Below the pieces are notes generated by a model. It saw nothing but the letters and a program-made list of their open reading frames with translations, was not told the origin of the DNA and made no database searches. Positions 34,691 through 43,318 of a stretch of 64,000 nucleotides of DNA are shown one piece after another. How positions within the stretch are numbered: the stretch's first letter is position 1; the number at the start of each line of letters is the position of its first letter. The DNA lies in assembly GCF_020149935.1 (NCBI RefSeq), contig NZ_CP083757.1:3497501-3561500 (forward strand), given 5' to 3'. Position numbers and translations under genes: made by a program. Source of the stretch: Marinilongibacter aquaticus. GTDB taxonomy: Bacteria > Bacteroidota > Bacteroidia > Cytophagales > Spirosomataceae.

Positions 34691-35893
34691 TTAAGTTAAT
34701 CGTTTCAGTGCTTTTCCTGCCACAGTTTGCCCGATCGAGAGCGAAGAAGTGGCTGCGGGCGAAGGAGCATTGCACACATTGATGGCCTGTTTATTTTCGA
34801 TAATCGCAAAATCGTCGAGCAAACCACCCCGCACGTCGCAGGCCTGAGCCCGCACACCCGCACCGCCCGGAACGAGGTCTTCAGCCTTGATTTCGGGGAT
34901 AAGTTCCTGAAGGGCTTTTACAAAAGCCGCTTTCGAAAAAGAGCGGTAAAATTCGCCCATTCCCGTTTTCCAATATTTACCCGCTACTTTTTGGAAGCCC
35001 GGCCAAAGCAATGTTTCCTTCAATTCCGAAAGTTTGAAATCGGATTTTCGATAACCTTCTCTTCTGAAAGCCAATACCGCATTGGGGCCCGCTTCTACAC
35101 CTCCGTTGACCATGCGGGTGAAATGCACGCCCAAAAATGGGAAGTTGGGATCGGGAACAGGATAAATAAGGTGCTTGACCAGATGGCGTTTTTCGGGTTT
35201 CAGTTCATAATATTCGCCACGAAAAGGAATAATCTTCAAGTCTATTTTTTCGCCTTCGGTCATCTGAGCGATTTTGTCGGAAAACAAACCGCCGCAATTG
35301 ATGACCAAAGTGGTATCGTAACTGTTTTTGCTTGTGACCACATTCGAAATTCCGTTCCGTTCAGAAATGGAATACACACGCTCTTCGAAGTGGATTTCGC
35401 CATCCAGTTCTTTAATTTTTTCAACATATTTCTGGGCCACGGCCGTATAGTCGATAATGCCTGTCTGTGGCACGCGAATGCCCTTTATGCCGTTCACATG
35501 CGGCTCGATTTCCTTCAATTCTTCGGGCGAAAGGTATTCGAGGCCTTGTAAGCCATTGGCTTCTCCACGGTGAAAAAGGGTGTCCAAAGGGCCCAGTTGA
35601 GCAGGGTTTGTGGCCACAACTACTTTCCCACAAAGCTCGTAGGGAACACCTTCTTTGTCGCAAAATTCCAAGAGTTGCTTGTAACCCTCGATGCAGTTTT
35701 GAGCTTTGAGGCTTCCCGGTTTGTAATACAATCCAGAGTGTATTACCCCGCTGTTGTTACCGGTTTGGTGCTGGGCAATATCTTTTTCCTTTTCGAGAAT
35801 AAGCAGCCTAAGATTGGGCTTTTGCTCTTTGATTTTCAATGCCGTGGCCAATCCCACAATTCCGCCGCCAATTACGATCACATCGTATCTCAT
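34691..35893 (-). CDS. lhgO: L-2-hydroxyglutarate oxidase/dehydrogenase
   Basis: This 400-residue FAD enzyme of the DAO fold starts MRYDVIVIGGGIVGLATALK. HQTGNNSGVIHSGLYY after residue 45 is the LhgO hallmark, and VPQTGIIDYTAVAQ and GAGVRAQACD further match. It oxidises L-2-hydroxyglutarate to 2-oxoglutarate and passes electrons to the membrane quinone pool, which makes its place ahead of nuoLMN suggestive, though probably fortuitous. The -7 element TATTTTTG on the minus strand (35917-35924) lies about 24 bp before the ATG. Confidence 0.93.
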   Translation of the reverse strand: MRYDVIVIGGGIVGLATALKIKEQKPNLRLLILEKEKDIAQHQTGNNSGVIHSGLYYKPGSLKAQNCIEGYKQLLEFCDKEGVPYELCGKVVVATNPAQLGPLDTLFHRGEANGLQGLEYLSPEELKEIEPHVNGIKGIRVPQTGIIDYTAVAQKYVEKIKELDGEIHFEERVYSISERNGISNVVTSKNSYDTTLVINCGGLFSDKIAQMTEGEKIDLKIIPFRGEYYELKPEKRHLVKHLIYPVPDPNFPFLGVHFTRMVNGGVEAGPNAVLAFRREGYRKSDFKLSELKETLLWPGFQKVAGKYWKTGMGEFYRSFSKAAFVKALQELIPEIKAEDLVPGGAGVRAQACDVRGGLLDDFAIIENKQAINVCNAPSPAATSSLSIGQTVAGKALKRLT

Positions 35894-35916
35894 GAATATG
35901 CCTTTGTTTACTTTGG

Positions 35917-35924
35917 CAAAAATA
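35917..35924 (-). promoter_or_regulatory. -7 element upstream of lhgO
   Basis: On the minus strand the site reads TATTTTTG, a perfect TAnnTTTG, 24 bp before ATG 35893. A clear -33 element at the right spacing is not visible. Confidence 0.4.
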
Positions 35925-35995
35925 CCCTATTTAGAAAGAATATAGGAACAGATGGATGGCTTTTTCATTTGCGTGATGAAAAGTAGGCTTGGGCT

Positions 35996-36009
35996 TGCCC
36001 GATCGGGCA
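35996..36009. promoter_or_regulatory. 14-bp perfect palindrome between lhgO and a lipoprotein gene
   Basis: TGCCCGATCGGGCA is a perfect palindrome within GCTTGCCCGATCGGGCAGGC, followed by GGCCTTTTCTTT. It lies between two divergent genes and outside both predicted transcripts. It could be an operator, or the end of an unseen short transcript. Confidence 0.35.
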
Positions 36010-36057
36010 GGCCTTTTCTTTGTGGGCTTTTTTTGTCGGCAATCTTCAATAATAAAG

Positions 36058-36089
36058 TTTGGCTAAGAAGATTTACGCACTTATTTTTG
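36058..36089 (+). promoter_or_regulatory. Promoter of the small lipoprotein gene
   Basis: TTTGG with TTG at 36059-36061 and TATTTTTG at 36082-36089 are separated by 20 bp, a full match to the Bacteroidota promoter. It predicts a start near 36095, about 20 bases before ATG 36115. Confidence 0.65.
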
Positions 36090-36114
36090 TGGAAATTATT
36101 TAGAATCAATTCGG

Positions 36115-36342
36115 ATGAAAAAAATAGGACTTCTTTTCTTGCTTTCAGGCATTGTAGGCCTTAGCTCTTGCCAATACCAAAGAAACAATCGCATCGAACA
36201 AGACGATTTCAACAAAGGGAACGAGCGTGTATACGGTGATGGACCCGACGCTCCTGCTCGTCAGTTGGCGAAACAGTACGAGGCAAGTGAAGAAGATGCG
36301 GCAAGACCTACTGCCATTAAAGAAAAACTTTATGGCAAATAG
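36115..36342 (+). CDS. Small lipoprotein, unknown function
   Basis: This 75-residue protein has a lipoprotein signal (LSSC, lipidated Cys19) and a mature part of about 56 mostly polar residues (DDFNKGNERVYGDGPDAPAR). No domain is recognised. It is a stand-alone gene with its own consensus promoter and a downstream hairpin terminator. Short lipoproteins of this kind are common in Cytophagales and often have no known role. Confidence 0.75.
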   Translation: MKKIGLLFLLSGIVGLSSCQYQRNNRIEQDDFNKGNERVYGDGPDAPARQLAKQYEASEEDAARPTAIKEKLYGK

Positions 36343-36375
36343 GATTTTGGCCTCTATTTGATAAATGAAATTAAT

Positions 36376-36408
36376 GCGAGCGGCTTGTGTACAGTCGTTC
36401 GCTTTTTT
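36376..36408 (+). terminator. Intrinsic terminator of the lipoprotein gene
   Basis: GCGAGCG (36376-36382) pairs with CGTTCGC (36396-36402) with one G-T pair, followed by six T residues. It lies 34 bp after the lipoprotein stop and 24 bp before the next ATG. Confidence 0.65.
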
Positions 36409-36431
36409 GCTTATAAATACCATATATCGAA

Positions 36432-37493
36432 ATGAATATTGCAGTAGTTACTGGCTCAGCTGGCCTTATAGGCTCTGAATCCGTATCTTTCATGTCGGAG
36501 AAATTCGATCTTGTGATCGGAATCGACAACAACCTCAGGGCTTATTTTTTTGGTCAGGAGGCATCCACAGAATGGAACAAAAACAGAATCGAATCTCAGT
36601 TTTCGAACTATAAGCACTATCAAGCAGATATTCGCTCAGAAGAAGAGATCGGGAAGATTTTTGCCGAATACGGGAAAGACATCAAATTGATCATTCACAC
36701 GGCGGCTCAGCCAAGTCACGATTGGGCAGCGAGAGAGCCTTTCATGGATTTCACGGTGAATGCCAACGGTACTTTGGTGATGTTGGAAATGACCCGTCAG
36801 CATTGTCCTGAAGCGGTTTTTATTTTCACCTCAACCAACAAAGTGTACGGCGACAACCCGAACTTTTTGCCTTTGGTCGAGAAAGAAACCCGCTGGGAAA
36901 TCGCCGAAGATCATCCTTATTTTAAAGAGGGTATCGACGAGCAAATGAGCATTGATCACACCAAGCACTCACTTTTTGGAGCCTCGAAAGTAGCCGCAGA
37001 TGTATTGGTGCAGGAATACGGTCGCTATTTCGGGATGAAAACAGGGGTTTTCAGAGGCGGTTGCCTTACTGGCCCGAACCACTCTGGAGCTCAGCTACAC
37101 GGTTTCTTGGCCTATTTGATGAAATGTGCCATTACAGGTACGCATTACACCATTTTCGGTTACAAAGGCAAGCAAGTAAGAGACAATATACATTCATGGG
37201 ATTTGGTGAATATGTTCTGGCATTTTTACGAAAATCCGCGTGTGGCCGAAGTGTACAATGCAGGTGGAGGGCGTTTCTCCAATTGCTCGATGATGGAAGG
37301 TATTGCTTTGTGCGAGGAAATTACAGGCAATAAAATGAGTTATTCACTTTCTGACGACAACCGCATTGGCGATCACATTTGGTATATCTCTGATTTGACG
37401 AAGTTCAAATCGCATTATCCAGAATGGAATTGGAAGTATGACTTGAAAACTACTTTGACCCAGATGCACGATAATATTTCGAAACGGGTGTAA
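36432..37493 (+). CDS. NAD-dependent epimerase/dehydratase (extended SDR, CDP-paratose 2-epimerase-like)
   Basis: This 353-residue extended short-chain dehydrogenase has a dinucleotide motif TGSAGLIGS and a VIGIDNN acidic strand end. It resembles the CDP-paratose/tyvelose epimerase group. At the usual YxxxK site the sequence is LFGASK: Lys186 is present but Tyr is replaced by Phe182. The nearby TNKVYGD segment has Tyr139. The gene is followed by a strong terminator and has no sugar-nucleotide neighbours. The substrate is probably an activated sugar, but it is not known. Confidence 0.82.
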   Translation: MNIAVVTGSAGLIGSESVSFMSEKFDLVIGIDNNLRAYFFGQEASTEWNKNRIESQFSNYKHYQADIRSEEEIGKIFAEYGKDIKLIIHTAAQPSHDWAAREPFMDFTVNANGTLVMLEMTRQHCPEAVFIFTSTNKVYGDNPNFLPLVEKETRWEIAEDHPYFKEGIDEQMSIDHTKHSLFGASKVAADVLVQEYGRYFGMKTGVFRGGCLTGPNHSGAQLHGFLAYLMKCAITGTHYTIFGYKGKQVRDNIHSWDLVNMFWHFYENPRVAEVYNAGGGRFSNCSMMEGIALCEEITGNKMSYSLSDDNRIGDHIWYISDLTKFKSHYPEWNWKYDLKTTLTQMHDNISKRV

Positions 37494-37516
37494 AGTATTG
37501 TAAAAAATAGACATTG

Positions 37517-37549
37517 AAAGGCCGCCAACAAATTTGTTTGGCGGCCTTT
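37517..37549. terminator. Bidirectional terminator
   Basis: AAAGGCCGCCAACAAA and TTTGTTTGGCGGCCTTT form a stem of about 16 bp with a single bulge, A-rich on the left and T-rich on the right. It separates the convergent epimerase and Nramp-like genes and serves both. Confidence 0.8.
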
Positions 37550-38751
37550 TATTTTTGGAAAACCTGCCAAATCAACAAAAGGCTGAAAGCAATGGTGCTG
37601 AGCCACAAAGCGGCTTTTGTCAACGAATTGTTTCGAAATTGTCCAACCCACTCTTTTTTATTGTTGATGAACAAGAGATTGAGGCTGATACCTGCGACAA
37701 AAACCGAAGAGATAAGCGTATAGTTGATTACGTTTCGAAGCGTATTTTGCGTGTACACCAGAAAAAGTGGAGCGAGGCTGAGCATGAGCAAGAAAATGCG
37801 ATAAGTGGGGCCAGAAGAACTTTTGTCAATATCTTTTTTAGCAAAGCCTTCCGAAAAGTCGGAAAACAAATACGGCACGCCACTCCAAACCGTCAGTACG
37901 GAAGAAAACACTACGCCCCAAAAGCATATTTTGAAGAAATAATCGGCCCATTCGCCAAAATGTTTCGCCATGGTTTGTCCCACAAGGAATATCAGTTTAG
38001 AGCCGGAAATTTCGGCCGGGGACTCGATTTGTGAAGCAATACCAACCAAAGCAAAAAGAAAGAGCCCTGTGATGGCGTACGAAAAAATCAAATCGGTTTT
38101 TACATCCGAAAAATATGTGCTGCCCGTCCATTTTCTTTCCTTCAGCCAGCCGCCATAGCTTAGCATGGTCACGCTTCCACCTACACCGCCCAAAATGGCC
38201 ATGATCATTGTCACAGGCTCGATATGCTCTACAGCAAGCTTGGTATTTTGCGGTGGGCAATCTTGAAACAAAAGGAAAATCGCCATGGGAATGAGGATGA
38301 AAAACATAAGCCCAACCAAAAGGCGAGTGATGTTTTCCACTAGGCCGTAGTGTCCCCAATACACCAAAGCACAGGCCAGTAAAGATTGTAAAAGTGCCCA
38401 AGAATGTATGGACAACTGAGGGAAAAGAGCATTGGCCGCCAAGCCTGTGGCCGAGAGTAAAGCTCCACCGACCATAAAAGACCAAATGAGCAGAAAACTC
38501 AAAAACAAGAGGCGTATGCCCAAAGGCATGGTTTCGTTCCAGCGTTGAATCACCGATTTTCCCGAGGCCAATTGGTGTTTGGCAATGCCTTCGGTAATGG
38601 TGTATTTCAATATACAGGCCAAGAGGATTGCCAGGACAAACAACCAGCGAAATTGAAAGCCGATTTGAATACCCATGATCATGTCTCCTGCACCTATACC
38701 CGCTGCAGCTACCAAAAGGCCGGGGCCGATTTTGTTCAGTAATTTGGTCAT
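37549..38751 (-). CDS. Nramp-related transporter lacking canonical metal motifs
   Basis: This 400-residue protein has about 11 membrane segments and begins IGPGLLVAAAGIGAGD, which aligns with the first helix of Nramp metal transporters. The canonical DPGN is replaced by GAGD (residues 20-23), and the MPH motif of helix six is absent (GGSVTMLSYGG). Nramp-related proteins without these motifs include magnesium and aluminium transporters and groups of unknown substrate, so manganese transport should not be assumed. A -7 element TAGTTTTG on the minus strand (38769-38776) precedes the gene. The start is ATG 38751. Confidence 0.85.
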   Translation of the reverse strand: MTKLLNKIGPGLLVAAAGIGAGDMIMGIQIGFQFRWLFVLAILLACILKYTITEGIAKHQLASGKSVIQRWNETMPLGIRLLFLSFLLIWSFMVGGALLSATGLAANALFPQLSIHSWALLQSLLACALVYWGHYGLVENITRLLVGLMFFILIPMAIFLLFQDCPPQNTKLAVEHIEPVTMIMAILGGVGGSVTMLSYGGWLKERKWTGSTYFSDVKTDLIFSYAITGLFLFALVGIASQIESPAEISGSKLIFLVGQTMAKHFGEWADYFFKICFWGVVFSSVLTVWSGVPYLFSDFSEGFAKKDIDKSSSGPTYRIFLLMLSLAPLFLVYTQNTLRNVINYTLISSVFVAGISLNLLFINNKKEWVGQFRNNSLTKAALWLSTIAFSLLLIWQVFQK

Positions 38752-38907
38752 TTTGAAATCCTATTGACCAAAACTATGGATTTGCAGGGAATAAATGGAG
38801 AATTGACTTAATTTTGGCAAAACCCTAAAAAGTGAAACCGATGGTGTTGAAAAAGTTCTTTCTTCAGTGAGGGAATACTTTTTTTGACCATGGCGGTGAC
38901 ATTGGAC

Positions 38908-38922
38908 TATTGAATTTCAATA
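38908..38922. promoter_or_regulatory. 15-bp dyad ahead of the 2-hydroxyacid dehydrogenase
   Basis: TATTGAA-T-TTCAATA is a perfect inverted repeat 10 bp before ATG 38933. It has the size of a dimeric regulator site. Confidence 0.35.
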
Positions 38923-38932
38923 TTGATAAATC

Positions 38933-39913
38933 ATGAAAGTACTTGTGACACGGGAATTTCCCGAGATCGGATTGAATCTTTTACGCGAATCTGGTTATGA
39001 ACTGACAATCTGGAATGACGATGCCGGATATACGCAGGATGAATTTTCACGCATTGCGGCAGACTATGAAGCCATAATGTGTACGGGAAAAGAAAAGATC
39101 GATCGCCCGTTTTTGGAAGCCAACCCGCAGTTGAAAGTGGTTTCGCTTTATTCGGCAGGTTTTGATAATGTAGATGTGCCTGCGGCCACGGAGTTTGGCC
39201 TACCGATAGGGCATGCTCCGCAATCGATGAACAGAGCGACTTCCGATATCTCTTTTGGTTTAATGATTGCCACAGCCCGCAATTTTTTCCAAATGCACAA
39301 AAGGCTGATAAAGGGGCAAGTAGGCGGTTTTAAACCCACAGCCGATTTGGGGCAGGAATTGTACGGAAAAACCTTGGGCATATTTGGTTTGGGGGCGATT
39401 GGCTACGAAATGGCCATAAAATGCAAAATGGCCTACGGCATGAAGATCATTTATGTAAGCCGTTCGAAGAAGGAGAAAGCGGAGAAAGAATTGGGTGCAG
39501 TGCGTGTTGATTTTGATCGCTTGCTCAGCGAATCGGATGTGATCAGTGTGCACAGCGATTTGAACGAGTCGACTTTTAAAGTATTCAATGCCGAAGCTTT
39601 CGGGAAAATGAAACCGACGAGCATTTTTATAAACACTTCGCGTGGGAAAGTGCATGACGAGGAGGCTTTGGCTGAAGCTTTGCAGAGTGGAAAGATTTGG
39701 GGAGCAGGATTGGATGTTACCGATCCCGAACCGATGCATGCGGATAACCCGCTTTTGGATGCCGAAAATGTGTGCGTGCTCCCGCACATTGGCTCGGCTA
39801 CCGTAGAGGCTCGCGATGAAATGTCGCGTTTGGCCGCAGAGAATATTGTTCGTTTTTTCAATTCAGGCGAAATGACCTATTGTGTCAATCCATCGGTTTT
39901 GAAAAAGCCTTAA
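38933..39913 (+). CDS. D-isomer-specific 2-hydroxyacid dehydrogenase
   Basis: This 326-residue NAD(P)-dependent dehydrogenase has a nucleotide-binding loop IFGLGAIGYEMA and the catalytic triad in NTSRGKVHDEEAL (Arg), DVTDPEPMHADNPLL (Glu) and VLPHIGSAT (His). Glyoxylate/hydroxypyruvate reductase or D-glycerate dehydrogenase activity is the closest fit, as in GhrB-like proteins. It stands alone with a palindrome just upstream. The Arg motif is NTSRG rather than the commoner NTARG. Confidence 0.9.
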   Translation: MKVLVTREFPEIGLNLLRESGYELTIWNDDAGYTQDEFSRIAADYEAIMCTGKEKIDRPFLEANPQLKVVSLYSAGFDNVDVPAATEFGLPIGHAPQSMNRATSDISFGLMIATARNFFQMHKRLIKGQVGGFKPTADLGQELYGKTLGIFGLGAIGYEMAIKCKMAYGMKIIYVSRSKKEKAEKELGAVRVDFDRLLSESDVISVHSDLNESTFKVFNAEAFGKMKPTSIFINTSRGKVHDEEALAEALQSGKIWGAGLDVTDPEPMHADNPLLDAENVCVLPHIGSATVEARDEMSRLAAENIVRFFNSGEMTYCVNPSVLKKP

Positions 39914-40022
39914 GATAAGCCGCTAATCTATTCTAAAGTGCCAAAGGTCGATTTGCTTTCGTTCAGTTTTCGCCGCTTGGCCTTTTCATTTTATACTTGC
40001 AGTTTCAACGAAAACCCTAATA

Positions 40023-42401
40023 ATGAAATTTGAAAAGAAATTTATCCTAATCTTATTCACTTTTATAACGGTCGGCCAATCGGCTTGGGCTCAAAATGGC
40101 AAATTGAGCGGTAAAGTTTTGGACTTCGACACCAAGGCTCCTTTGAGTTTTGCGAGTGTGCGGATTTTCACAAGTGCAGATTCGACAGTAAAAGACGGCG
40201 GAATAACAGACGAGAATGGGAAATTCAACTTCGATTTGCCTTTTGGTCAATACTTTGTCAATGTGGAATTTATGGGTTATGAAGCCTTTAATTCTCCCGC
40301 AATCCGACTTTCGGATAACAACAAGACTGTGGATTTGGGCGAACTGAGCCTTAAGGGCACAGCGAGCAATTTGGATGAAGTGACCGTGCGTGCCGAAAAA
40401 AGCAGCATGGAGCTTTCCCTTGATAAGCGGGTTTTCAATGTAGGGAAAGATTTGGCCAATGCGGGCGGCTCTGCTTCCGAAATTTTGGTGAACATTCCTT
40501 CTGTTACTGTCGATCCAGACGGGGCGGTTAAGCTTCGTGGCAGCAACAATGTGCGTATTCTTATCGATGGCAAACCTTCGGGTTTGGTGAGTTTTAAAGG
40601 TGGAGCTGGGCTGCGTCAGTTGCAAGCCAGCATGGTGGAGAGAGTTGAGGTGATTACCAATCCATCGGCAAGGTACGAGGCCGAAGGTATGGCGGGTATC
40701 ATCAACATCATCCTAAAAAAAGACAAAAAGCAAGGTTTCAACGGCTCTTTTGAAGGCACATTGGGTTGGCCTACCAATATAGGATTGGCCGCTAACGTAA
40801 ACTACCGACATAAAAAGTTGAATTTCTTTGTGAACTACGGCCTTTCCTACAATTTGAATCTTTCGAGAGGGACCACATACCAAGAAACCTACGACGAAGA
40901 CCTGACACGGATATTGCGACAAAGTACAAAAGGACGCGTATACGGTTTCAACAACAATGTGCGAGGGGGAGCCGAATATTATTTCAGCGAAAAAAGCATT
41001 CTTACGTTGTCCTATATGTTGAGCCGTTCGGATGGCAATCGACATACGGAAAACAATTATAGGGATTTCATCAATTCGGAATCGAACCCTTTGGCGAATA
41101 GTTTGAGGATTCAGGAAGAGGATGAAACAGAGCCCTTGTCGGAAACGGTATTGAGTTACAGACGAACTTTCAACCGGAAAAACCATGAACTGAATGCTCA
41201 GTTTCGTTATTTGGACCACTGGGAGAATTCAGATCAGCTTTTCACCCAAAACGGGCAATTGGCCAATGGCGAGGAAGATCCAAGCAACACCTTTGTGCAG
41301 CATTCGGTGAACGACGAGTTCGAAAAGCAATATTTGGCTCAGGTCGATTATGTGCAGCCAGTGGGTAAGGATGGCAAGTTTGAGTTTGGTGCCCGTGGAA
41401 GTTTCAGAGATATGGAGAACAATTATATTGTAGAAACGATTGAAGGTTCATCCGAAAATTCCGGAGCTCCCGAACTCGACAACCAATTTGTGTACAACGA
41501 GGACATCAGTGCCGTGTACGGTATTTTCGGCAATAAAATGTCCAAATTGTCTTATCAGATAGGTGTTCGGGCAGAATTTACCGATGTGAAAACAACCTTG
41601 AAAAAAACGAATGAAGTGAACCCAAGGAAATACAACAACCTGTTTCCGAGTGTGCATTTTACCTATAACCTGCCGAATGATCATGGAGTACAGTTGAGCT
41701 ACAGTCGCCGTATTCGCAGGCCGGTTTACAATGAACTCAGTCCTTTTATGACAGTTTCCGATAGCCGCAATTTCTTCAGTGGAAATCCTGATCTGAATCC
41801 GGAATACAGTGATGTGTATGAAATTGGGCATATCAAATATTACGAAAAAGGCTCTTTGAGTTCTTCATTGTATTATCGCCAAACCGATCATTTGATCAGT
41901 TCGATTCGTGACGTGAACGATCTGGGTTTTGCTACGACGCGACCAGAAAACTTAGTGGGACAAGACGCCTATGGCATCGACATTACGGGTTCGTCGCAAT
42001 TCACCTCCTGGTGGAAAATGGACATGAACCTGAATGTTTTTCACGCCAACACAGATGGCAGCAATGTGAACGAAAGTTATGTGGCGAAGACGAACACTTG
42101 GTTTGTACGTAACACCTCTCGTTTCGACTTGCCGAACGATTATATGATTCAGTTCAGAGTCAATTTCGATGCTCCGCAAAAAGGAGCACAAGGCATGCAA
42201 AAGGCCATTTGCTTTTTGGATCTGTCGGCCCGTAAAACAATTTGGAACGGAAAAGGGACACTCAATCTCTCTGTGCTGGATTTGTTGAATTCGCGGTGGA
42301 GCAGAAGTGTGGCCGAGTCGCCCACTTTTTATACCTATAGAAGAGGGCAATACAGGAGACGTCAGATTAACCTAACACTGAACTACCGCTTAAAAGATTG
42401 A
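40023..42401 (+). CDS. Outer-membrane beta-barrel protein with CarboxypepD_reg-like domain
   Basis: This 792-residue exported protein has a signal peptide ending SAWAQ. A carboxypeptidase regulatory-like beta-sandwich (about 26-115) is followed by a plug-like domain (about 130-230, with NVRILIDGKPSGLV and VEVITNPSARYEAEGMAGI) and a large C-terminal barrel of the OMP_b-brl_3 type. These proteins are TonB-receptor relatives in Bacteroidota whose substrates are unknown. No SusD-like partner or sigma/anti-sigma pair is adjacent, so it is not part of a polysaccharide utilisation locus here. Confidence 0.9.
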   Translation: MKFEKKFILILFTFITVGQSAWAQNGKLSGKVLDFDTKAPLSFASVRIFTSADSTVKDGGITDENGKFNFDLPFGQYFVNVEFMGYEAFNSPAIRLSDNNKTVDLGELSLKGTASNLDEVTVRAEKSSMELSLDKRVFNVGKDLANAGGSASEILVNIPSVTVDPDGAVKLRGSNNVRILIDGKPSGLVSFKGGAGLRQLQASMVERVEVITNPSARYEAEGMAGIINIILKKDKKQGFNGSFEGTLGWPTNIGLAANVNYRHKKLNFFVNYGLSYNLNLSRGTTYQETYDEDLTRILRQSTKGRVYGFNNNVRGGAEYYFSEKSILTLSYMLSRSDGNRHTENNYRDFINSESNPLANSLRIQEEDETEPLSETVLSYRRTFNRKNHELNAQFRYLDHWENSDQLFTQNGQLANGEEDPSNTFVQHSVNDEFEKQYLAQVDYVQPVGKDGKFEFGARGSFRDMENNYIVETIEGSSENSGAPELDNQFVYNEDISAVYGIFGNKMSKLSYQIGVRAEFTDVKTTLKKTNEVNPRKYNNLFPSVHFTYNLPNDHGVQLSYSRRIRRPVYNELSPFMTVSDSRNFFSGNPDLNPEYSDVYEIGHIKYYEKGSLSSSLYYRQTDHLISSIRDVNDLGFATTRPENLVGQDAYGIDITGSSQFTSWWKMDMNLNVFHANTDGSNVNESYVAKTNTWFVRNTSRFDLPNDYMIQFRVNFDAPQKGAQGMQKAICFLDLSARKTIWNGKGTLNLSVLDLLNSRWSRSVAESPTFYTYRRGQYRRRQINLTLNYRLKD

Positions 42402-42452
42402 TAAAGCGAGAGGGGCTTTCTAATTTGGCTACGAATTAAAAAACTGTACCCT

Positions 42453-43235
42453 ATGGATGCATTGCCATTGCTTACCGACCTGAGCCTCTACGATTTGCTG
42501 TTGTTTGCTTTGGCGGGTGTATTTACGGGCATTATCAATACTTTGGCCGGAAGCGGCTCTTTGATCACTTTACCGATTTTCATTTTCATTTGCGGCTTGC
42601 CTGCTTCGGTAGCCAATGCCACCAATCGGGTGGGTGTGCTTTTGCAGTCGACTGTGGCTACCAATCGTTTTGCCAAAACCATGCCGGGTGTGTTTAAAGG
42701 AGTGGAATGGCTTGCGATTCCCGCTATTTTAGGAGCCCTTTTGGGTTCATGGATCGCGGTTGATCTCGATGAAAAGTGGATGAATTACAGCATCGGTACG
42801 CTCATGATCATCATGCTCGTAATTTTACTTTTCAAACCGCAGCGTTGGTTGAAACCGGAGTCGGGCGATGCGGTAAAGATGAAGTCTTGGAAATCGTTGA
42901 GTGTATTTTTTCTGATAGGCGTATATGGCGGTTTCTTGCAGGCGGGAGTAGGCGTATTTTTGTTGGCCGCAATGGTTTTGGTCTCTGGTTTTAATTTGAA
43001 ACGGGCCAATGGTGTCAAGCTCCTGATGGTGTTTATTTTTACGATTCCCTCTTTGCTGGTCTTTATTTATTATGGAAAAGTGGTGTGGCTGTACGGCTTG
43101 TTGATGGGCACATTTCAGTCGGTTGGGGCGTGGTTGGGAGTGAAATTTATTGCCAAAATACCCAATGCCGAAGTGTGGATTTACAGGGTGTTGATCGTAG
43201 TTGTGGCGGTTTCGGCGGCGAAGTTTTTCCTTTAA
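42453..43235 (+). CDS. TSUP family transporter (TauE/SafE)
   Basis: This 260-residue membrane protein has about eight helices in two repeats, each with a Gly/Asn-rich motif (NTLAGSGSLITLP near residue 30, and GVYGGFLQAGVGVFLL in the second half). This matches the TauE/SafE sulfite or sulfonate exporter family. The ion carried is unknown. It lies 51 bp after the outer-membrane protein gene and 83 bp before the GalM-like gene on the same strand, and might be in one transcript. Confidence 0.9.
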   Translation: MDALPLLTDLSLYDLLLFALAGVFTGIINTLAGSGSLITLPIFIFICGLPASVANATNRVGVLLQSTVATNRFAKTMPGVFKGVEWLAIPAILGALLGSWIAVDLDEKWMNYSIGTLMIIMLVILLFKPQRWLKPESGDAVKMKSWKSLSVFFLIGVYGGFLQAGVGVFLLAAMVLVSGFNLKRANGVKLLMVFIFTIPSLLVFIYYGKVVWLYGLLMGTFQSVGAWLGVKFIAKIPNAEVWIYRVLIVVVAVSAAKFFL

Positions 43236-43318
43236 TTGACGAACAGATAAAAATGGAGTTGAGATTGAGGAACTCCGCAGCTCTTTGCTTAGATTTAATC
43301 AACTAAAACCTATTCGAA

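Noticed and set aside
35927-36164. Short ORFs on both strands between lhgO and the lipoprotein gene
   Set aside because: They overlap promoters and a palindrome, and their products look random.
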